A stretch of DNA of 64,000 nucleotides, taken from NCBI GenBank assembly GCA_038030265.1, contig CM075937.1, forward strand, positions 36,746,198-36,810,197, read 5' to 3'. The notes beneath the pieces were generated by a model that worked only from the letters and a program-made list of their open reading frames with translations, ran no database searches and had not been told where the DNA came from. A program made the translations under genes and the position numbers. Source of the DNA: Corythucha ciliata (taxonomy: Eukaryota > Arthropoda > Insecta > Hemiptera > Tingidae). Below, piece by piece: positions 58,192-64,000 of this stretch (position 1 is its first letter; each line of letters begins with the position of its first letter).

Positions 58192-58746
58192 TCACCTTCG
58201 CCCTTCCCCCACCCCGATATTGGACGTGGTCTTTTCAAGATAAGCCAACGGTCCGTGGAGCATGCCAACACCGGGGCCCATCATCATACCCGCGGATCCC
58301 ATACCTCCTGGGCCCATACCCTGCGGAACTTGCTGCTGTTGAATTTGTTGCTGTTGCTGCTGTTGCACGACGACTTGTTGCTGTTGTTGGGCTGCCACAG
58401 CCGCCTGTTGTTGCATCTGCTGTTGCATTTGTTGCTGGATTTGAATTTGTTGCTGAATCTGCTGTTGTTGAAGTTGTTGCTGCATCATGGCTGCCTGCGG
58501 AGGTGTACCGGTGACGCTTGGCGGGCCGCCGTTCATACCAGAGGGAGTGGCGGGGCCGACGCCTCCAGGACCACCACCAGGCCCACCGCCCGTGGTCCCA
58601 CCAACGCCTGGAGCACCTCCTTGAGCTGGAGATTTCGCCCAACTTTGTAAATCGGCCAGTAGATTCTGCCATAGGGCGATTTTCTCATGGTGTCGTTTCA
58701 ACAACTCCTCCTTACGAGCTAGTTCACTCTTCAGTTCACTTATGTC
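58192..58746 (-). CDS. MED28: Mediator complex subunit 28, last coding exon (partial)
   Basis: MED28 is a head-module-associated subunit of the nuclear Mediator complex, which links transcription factors to RNA polymerase II. On the minus strand an acceptor (TTTCAG, ending 58,747) precedes a phase-0 exon of 184 codons. It begins DISELKSELARKEELLKRHH and EKIALWQNLLADLQ, matching the conserved coiled-coil end of MED28, where vertebrate proteins have an ELR/ELQRKDALVQKH-type segment. A Gly/Pro-rich linker and a long Gln-rich tract follow (interrupted QQQ runs, plus-strand 58,330-58,490). The conserved C-terminal signature GPLAYLEKTTSNIG precedes TGA at 58,192-58,194. The reading frame is intact. 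Upstream exons (the N-terminal four-helix part) were not recognised up to 64,000, so they are beyond the window or too short to spot. The opposite-strand frame is leucine-rich only because it is antisense to CAG/CAA runs. Confidence 0.88.
   Translation of the reverse strand, partial: DISELKSELARKEELLKRHHEKIALWQNLLADLQSWAKSPAQGGAPGVGGTTGGGPGGGPGGVGPATPSGMNGGPPSVTGTPPQAAMMQQQLQQQQIQQQIQIQQQMQQQMQQQAAVAAQQQQQVVVQQQQQQQIQQQQVPQGMGPGGMGSAGMMMGPGVGMLHGPLAYLEKTTSNIGVGEGRR
58330..58490 (-). repeat. Polyglutamine-encoding CAG/CAA tract in MED28
   Basis: Mixed CAA/CAG codons encode several Gln runs broken by Ile, Met, Ala and Val. The codon mixture makes it less prone to slippage than pure CAG. It sits between the coiled coil and the conserved C-terminal signature, where length variation is likely to be tolerated. 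Confidence 0.8.
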
Positions 58747-60683
58747 CTGAAATCAGCGAATAAATATTGTTATTCAAGATTCTCCCATTCTTACTTTCTA
58801 GAAACACGCCTGTTCCGCGAAGTAAATACAATTTTTCTGGCCAAAAATAAAGGGATTACGCTCAGAAAAGGTCATTGAGCGGGCGGGTATTTTCAAATAC
58901 AAACATAGAAAGACTCGATCCATGTTTATAAATACTAACAATCAACCCCTGCGAAACTGACTTTCAACGGCCTTTGTAATGGCTCTTTCAGGGCTCTAAT
59001 TCAAAAGGCATATAACCCACACAAAAATTAATAATTTCCTTCATTTCATTAAGAGCAGGCCATTTTCTCAATTATTTTTTTTTTTACACATAATGTGAGT
59101 TCATCCTTTGCCATTTTGTTCCACAAACGAACAAACTATTGTTAAAATCACACTTAATTACGCAATGTAACGAAAACATAAACAGAAACAACGAGACGAA
59201 GGAAAAACAACAATGGAGGGGAAAGGGAAGCTATCTAGCTCCCGCTACATTCTAAAATTGCATCAACAGTGAAACGTAAAATAAATGAAAATTTTGGGGT
59301 TTTTCCACTCTATTCATAGATTCGCTCTGTAGGCGAATATGCAACATCTCAGATAAAAGACACTCTGCATCAGACAATCAGTAATTTGTATTTATTATTC
59401 AACATTTACCAGTTACTTTCCTATCTTCAGACGCATTCATCATTCAAAAACGAAGAGAAAGTTTCACAGATAAAACAAGCCAAAGTAAAACGATCTCGCA
59501 CATTTCTTAGGGGGTAAAATGTGTTGTCACAATAGTCAAAAGACAACGTCCCTCTCATTAGTACCGCAGCCCAAGTGCTGCCGACTCCTTCGGCCTTCTA
59601 GTACATTCAATCAAGGGGGGGGGGGGGGCAATCGAGCAACCCCCCTCCCCTAACCATTTCATTTCATCGAGACTAGTGAAATCGTGAATACAGGGTCTCC
59701 TGGTAGTTAATTGGAACGAAACCCGTGGCATGAACTTGGTGAGTTGACATCCGGGGTAGACATGCCCCGTTTGCTCTTGATTTATCTAGGAACCTTCAAC
59801 TATGTTTTTTTCATCTACGTGGCACGAGTTATCGTTACTCATTATTTTTACCAAAATCATTCAGTTTACCGAGCAAAATTACCACACAATAATATTGAGG
59901 GGACCAAAAATCCGAGACGTTCCTCAATAAACAGGTTATTAGTGAATTCACGAGAAAACGGCCCTAATCGTGTCGGCTAGTCAGCTCCATAATCGAACGT
60001 TCTCTTATTTGGTGCGCTTTTTAGGGCTAGCTAGTAGCTAAGGCTAGAATGCAACGACTTTGGCAGAGAGAACGTTCCTAAAAACGAATGATTATTCTTG
60101 GATAGGGGTCATACCGTAGCTAAAGAAATAATAGGCTGTTGCAGAATCAAATAAGTAGTTTAAAGCAGAATTTAGATATTTTTAGGCAGAAAAATAAGAT
60201 TCGGGAACGAGGGGATAGATTTTAGACTCATCACCCTATTCAGCTGAGCCAAATGGGGTTGCCAAAGAATGGATTGCACTGAATTCCCTTACTTTTCCCG
60301 GTTTTTCCTGATTAGTTTCGTGAAATTCCCTGTCCAAATACGGGTAACATTGGAAGAACAAAGTTAACGAAATTAAACACTAATATAATTGTGCATGACA
60401 AGTCAATAATAGTGTTGGGTTCTGGTCAATAAACCTACGTCAAAATTGGCAATTGACAGGTCAATTGTGCGGAAGGATTAGTACCGGAGTTTGACCGTCA
60501 AAGTCTCGGACTCACAAGCCGCTATTCCGGCTCGGCTTTTGGCAACTTTCAAAAACAAACCGAAAATGTCTGTAACAAGTGAAGGTAAAATCCTTTGCGA
60601 TTATAGTGAACAGAATGTAAAATAGGTAAAATTCAAAAAAAATGTCTAGAAAAAATCAATTTGGCCGATTATTCGCTCCCTTA
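58747..60683. other. Probable MED28 intron; no exon recognised
   Basis: The minus-strand gene must continue to higher coordinates, so this stretch is expected to be intronic at least in part. I looked for the FFLQKR-type segment of MED28 and did not find it. A poly-G run of about 15 lies at 59,616-59,630. The 89-codon plus-strand frame at 59,711-59,980 has no recognised domain. Confidence 0.5.
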
Positions 60684-61357
60684 AGGCGCGTATACACTTG
60701 CGAGCCGAGCCGCTCGTTGGAGGCTCTGAGCGTGCACGTTCAGAGCACGCTCGCTGAAATTTCGTTTCTCTCGAGCCGGGGGGAAAACCGTGAGCATGGG
60801 ACGATTCGAGAGCTGCCGTAGACTATTTATTTATTATTATTTTCTCGACAGAGTCGCGGGTGCATTATGGCCTCGAAAGATATTATCGCTCTTTGTAATT
60901 AGTGGTACGGCGTATTTATGGCTAGCCACAGTAGTGACGTAGTGAGGAGCCCCCCCCCCCCACAATAATAAGGAAGTCGCGTCGGTGGTGCCAAAAATTT
61001 CGGATTTATACCTAAAAAGAAGCGGGTCTGAAGTATTCATCGACTTGAAAAGTCAACAGATAAACGCCCAATATCACCAACTCCATGACGACAATGGTGA
61101 AATAAGAGAGAGAAGAAAAAAAAACTGGGAACTGAAGAGGAGATGGAAAAGTTCGCCTCGGAGAAGAAATGCCCCCGCTTCACCCTTTTGCCTCGAGCGC
61201 GCTCAGAGCCTATTAAAAGCCTATCCCAACTTGACGAACTAATTCCATTGATGTTGACTGAAAAACCGCTCGAAACTTGCTCGTCGGAACAAAAACGCAC
61301 TTTGAGCCTGTTTAGAGCCGCTCATGAGTGGATCGGCTCGCAAGTGTATGCGCGGCT
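60684..61357. mobile_element. 674-bp MITE with TTA target duplication
   Basis: The termini AGGCGCGTATACACTTGCGA (60,684) and TCGCAAGTGTATGCGCGGCT or close (ending 61,357) are inverted repeats. They continue inward as GCCGAGCCGCTC versus GAGTGGATCGGC. TTA flanks both sides (60,681-60,683 and 61,358-61,360). Subterminal GAGC/GCTC words are abundant. No transposase. The TTA duplication and AGGC...ACAC-type ends group it with the elements at 46,798 and 63,323, so it is probably PIF/Harbinger-derived. Confidence 0.85.
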
Positions 61358-61492
61358 TTACAGCTCATTTTGTAGCGTCCGATCATTCAATAATGAAATT
61401 TCGCATGCTAGGCTTGCACAAAAATCAATTTCAAATGATTGAATCTTTTAAAAAGTGAATTTTGAACGCTCAAGGGCGATACAGACTATTTG

Positions 61493-61620
61493 AACGTGAC
61501 GTGGGAACACACTGTCCCACGTGCTGGGATATAAAATTCCAGCACAGGCTTTTGTCTGTTAACGTTAAAATTCACATTGCTCGGACACGCATCATTGCAC
61601 GTGTTCCCACGTCACGTCAG
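61493..61620. repeat. Inverted repeat of an ACGTGACGTGGGAACAC arm
   Basis: ACGTGACGTGGGAACAC (about 61,495) pairs with GTGTTCCCACGTCACGT (about 61,599), enclosing about 85 bp. Outer words GAGCAATGTGC and inner CCCACGTGCTGGG/CCAGCAC add further symmetry. This may be a small MITE. No clear target duplication was found. Confidence 0.6.
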
Positions 61621-61639
61621 AGCAATGTGCAAACAAAAA

Positions 61640-62170
61640 AACGAAAGCGTTTTCTGAAATTTTCAAAAACCAAATTCCGTGGGTTAAACTCGCTGAAAAT
61701 TTCGCAGGGGTTGCCCCCAATAAAAAACAAATTAAAATTAGCTCTTAAAAATAGCTCTATACTGAATTTTGTGGGTCTGGCTCTTTTAAAACCCAAATTT
61801 CACAAAATTTGGTTACACAAAAAACTTCGCGGTATGACTCAACTGTATCCAAACACGAGTTTGGCTCTTTCATGACCAAATTTCGCTTATTTTGCTATCG
61901 TAACAGCCTAACGACCAATTTCATGCTAGACTCTACTAAGAATTCTCTGTCCTCCCTCCCCCGATGTCAAGACATTCCTAGGCTACTGCAAATCACAATT
62001 TTCCATAAAATATTGGAAGTTTTCACATAAAATGGGCAATTTCTGTGTGACATTGGCAATGTCATCGTGAAACTGACAAGTTTTTTCATGAAGTAGACAA
62101 TTCTACCGTGAAATTGCCCTTGGTGAGACGTTTCACGTAAATTTTGCACGTGAGTGATTTCCCGAATGTT
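61640..62170 (-). repeat. Degenerate ~30-bp repeat field (AAATTTCGTGGGTT type)
   Basis: Phrases such as TCTGAAATTTTCAAAAACCA, AAATTCCGTGGGTTAAACTC and CAAATTTCACAAAATTTGG recur to about 61,900. They resemble the reverse complement of the field at 6655-6850. From 61,985 to 62,160 related words with GTGAAATTG/GTGAAACTG spacing continue. No gene is supported, despite an open frame at 61,462-61,875. Confidence 0.45.
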
Positions 62171-63319
62171 GCTTTTTACCCACAACAGTACAGTGTTGTT
62201 TTTGTAGTATATTTTTGTTGTTGTTCTTGTTTGTTGAGGCATTTCGCGTAAATTTTTCCCTTGACGTGGCTTTCCGAAGGCCCTCACCAATCATCGAAGA
62301 GAAAGAAAAATCGTCCGATTTCACCAGTTGAACTTGAATGAATATTGAATTCATGAAGTCCTGCTAATATTATTCTTGTAAGTTTCACTAAAAATTCAAG
62401 ATGGAGGGGGTCAAATAGGGAGATAAATAAGAGGATAAATAAAGAGGAGGACATTCTATAAAAAACGAACAATTTCAATTATTTTAATTGTTTATGTCGG
62501 CGTATCAAAACATGGGCTTTAGTATATTTGTAATAAACTCCACATTTCCACAAGTGGACCATGTTTCAGGGGGGGGGGGAGTCCTTCTTATTTCTTGAAC
62601 GGCTAGAGAATTTCATATAGGAATGGGGCTGCTTAACCATGGCCGGAAATGAATCAACATTTTAGAAATCGTGATTTCTTCAAGTTCACCTGAACCCCCC
62701 CTATTTTATACAATTTTCTCGGCGGATTCTTGAAGAAAATTTTGTGATCTTATCAAATTTGTCGTCGGTCTCGGTCTATGTCACATATGTAAGCTCCAAG
62801 CGTGGCATTTGTGCAACGCACTATATGCAAACGCATACAGGGTGTTACGGGGAAAAGGGGCATAATTGAAATGGGTGATTCTACATCACATGTGGGTCAA
62901 AAATGACTATATGGACCATGGTCCGAATACTAACCTTTTCTGAGAAATTCACAGTTTTCCTAATTGTCAATGCATCAGGCGTTTTCTTCAAAACTCGGTC
63001 GATATCTTAGCAACCATTGATCCTGGGTAAATTTCAAGGACACCGTTGGAAAGAGCACAAAATTTCCTTTAAGATGATGGTAAAGTTAGCGTAGTTCGTG
63101 AAATTTGGACGCCCTTTAAACTCGGCTGAATAGCCCCTTTCTTGAATTTCTCTGTTCTTACTTGTTATTCAGCCAGCGGTCGTTTTACTGACAGCTCTCG
63201 GAGGAAGAGTAGGACTCCAGGCAAAACTTTTACAGTTATTAAGCTTTTAAATGACCTTGGTTCGGGATTTTGTCCTTTTTTTCTTGGAGCTACACTTCAA
63301 AATGCATGAAGCCCCTGTC
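62171..63319. other. No gene seen; one CAGGGTG transposon terminus
   Basis: At 62,836 TACAGGGTGTTACGGGG resembles a Tc1/mariner-type terminus. About 80 bp on is GACCATGGTCCGAA, the subterminal word shared with elements at 2187 and 47,333. The opposite end was not identified. A run of 11 G is at about 62,570. Confidence 0.45.
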
Positions 63320-63322
63320 TAA

Positions 63323-63566
63323 AGGCCAGGTCACACCTATCATGCACGCTTCCGATCCGACACCGATCATGCATGTCGGATCGGAGACTGTGGAAACCCT
63401 CGTAACGGTTAGACTATATTTGGGTTGGAAAGGCAATTTGAGAGGGCTGAGAAGCGTAATAGCCGTGAATTATTCGGTATTAACGCCTATTACGGTCCCC
63501 ACACCTATCAAAAAATGCATGATCGGTGTCGGATCGGAAGCGTGCATGATAGGTGTGACCTGGCCT
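63323..63566. mobile_element. 244-bp MITE with TAA target duplication
   Basis: The ends AGGCCAGGTCACACCTATCA and TGATAGGTGTGACCTGGCCT are perfect inverted repeats, continuing inward (GCACGCTTCCGATCCGACAC pairs with its complement) for more than 50 bp. TAA flanks both sides (63,320-63,322 and 63,567-63,569). The near-perfect arms imply a young insertion. No coding capacity. Confidence 0.92.
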
Positions 63567-63569
63567 TAA

Positions 63570-64000
63570 CTCGTTGGGAAACGCATGGTTGCGATTGCCA
63601 TAGAAAAGGGCAAATTCAAAAAAATGCTCTTTATGTCACTCAGGTTGGTGAGGGATCCTAATCGGTTCTAAAAAAATATATAATATAGTATTTGCTCGTT
63701 GTTTTTTGTTTTGTTTTTTTTTAAGGGTCGTACGACTTAGCAGTAGGGAGTATTTATTTGAGCCCCCGGCCTAAGCAGTTGGCTTTGAGTTTGACTATCA
63801 CTGTCTGTTTCCACCAATCTCTACGAATAATCTGCCAAAAAAGAGGGTGGGAACGGTAGTGACAGTTGGCAACCACTCTTGAATCCTTCAGATCAGAACC
63901 CCCAGGTTCTGAGCAGTGACCTGCACTTTCAAGCACTTAATATGGCCTTATTTTGGAGTTGATCCATCAAGGTAACTGGACTAAGCAGTCTCAACGGAGA
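63570..64000. other. No gene seen at right edge
   Basis: Short T-rich stretch (63,695-63,723) and unremarkable frames. Nothing can be assigned. Confidence 0.5.

Noticed and set aside
58105..58650. Leucine-rich 181-codon plus-strand frame
   Set aside because: It is the antisense shadow of the glutamine-rich MED28 exon.
59711..59980. 89-codon frame starting MERNPWHELGEL
   Set aside because: No recognisable domain, no supporting context, and it lies in the probable MED28 intron on the opposite strand.

Overview
This is eukaryotic, almost certainly arthropod (probably insect) DNA. It contains insect-type Tc1/mariner and THAP-type transposase relics, a jockey-like non-LTR retrotransposon, many small inverted-repeat transposons with 3-bp TTA/TAA target duplications, and one exon of a conserved nuclear gene, the Mediator subunit MED28, whose polyglutamine-rich tail is of a kind seen in insects. 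No bacterial operon, CRISPR array or intact RNA gene is visible. Species assignment is not possible from the sequence alone.

Layout. 0-7.2 kb: decayed transposons, namely a frameshifted Tc1/mariner-superfamily transposase, a foldback element, a 154-bp tandem repeat, a LINE ORF1 fragment and a second, truncated Tc1-like transposase. 7,184-8,425: an uninterrupted run of 1,242 C. 8,955-38,940: a 30-kb minisatellite with a 13-bp unit (CACCATCTACCAG or its complement). It reverses orientation at 11,411, is interrupted by a 111-bp AT-rich island at 16,434-16,544 and by a 500-N assembly gap at 28,790-29,289, and flips briefly again at 38,791. A decayed outlier patch lies at 40,364-40,672. 41-46 kb: three copies of an exon encoding a SAP-like motif. 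Two form the arms of a 2.8-kb palindrome; the third is split by a 5'-truncated jockey-like insertion with target duplications. 46.4-50.2 kb: nested inverted-repeat transposons, including a PIF/Harbinger-like element that has been entered by a TA-flanked foldback element. 50-57.3 kb: transposon debris, two THAP-like exon relics, a 2.2-kb field of degenerate ~30-bp repeats and a 513-bp palindromic element. 58,192-58,746 (minus strand): the last coding exon of MED28. 58.7-64 kb: probable MED28 intron or upstream DNA carrying at least two more TTA/TAA-flanked MITEs.

The only sequence I would call part of a functional host gene is the MED28 exon. Everything else recognised as coding is transposon-derived and mostly broken. 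The very long open reading frames across the minisatellite and the poly-C tract are consequences of repeat composition and are not genes. The most notable features are the size, homogeneity and orientation switch of the 13-bp array, the 1.24-kb homopolymer next to it, and the dense nesting of small DNA transposons that share related termini. Whether the homopolymer and the inversion are biological or assembly artefacts cannot be decided from the sequence.
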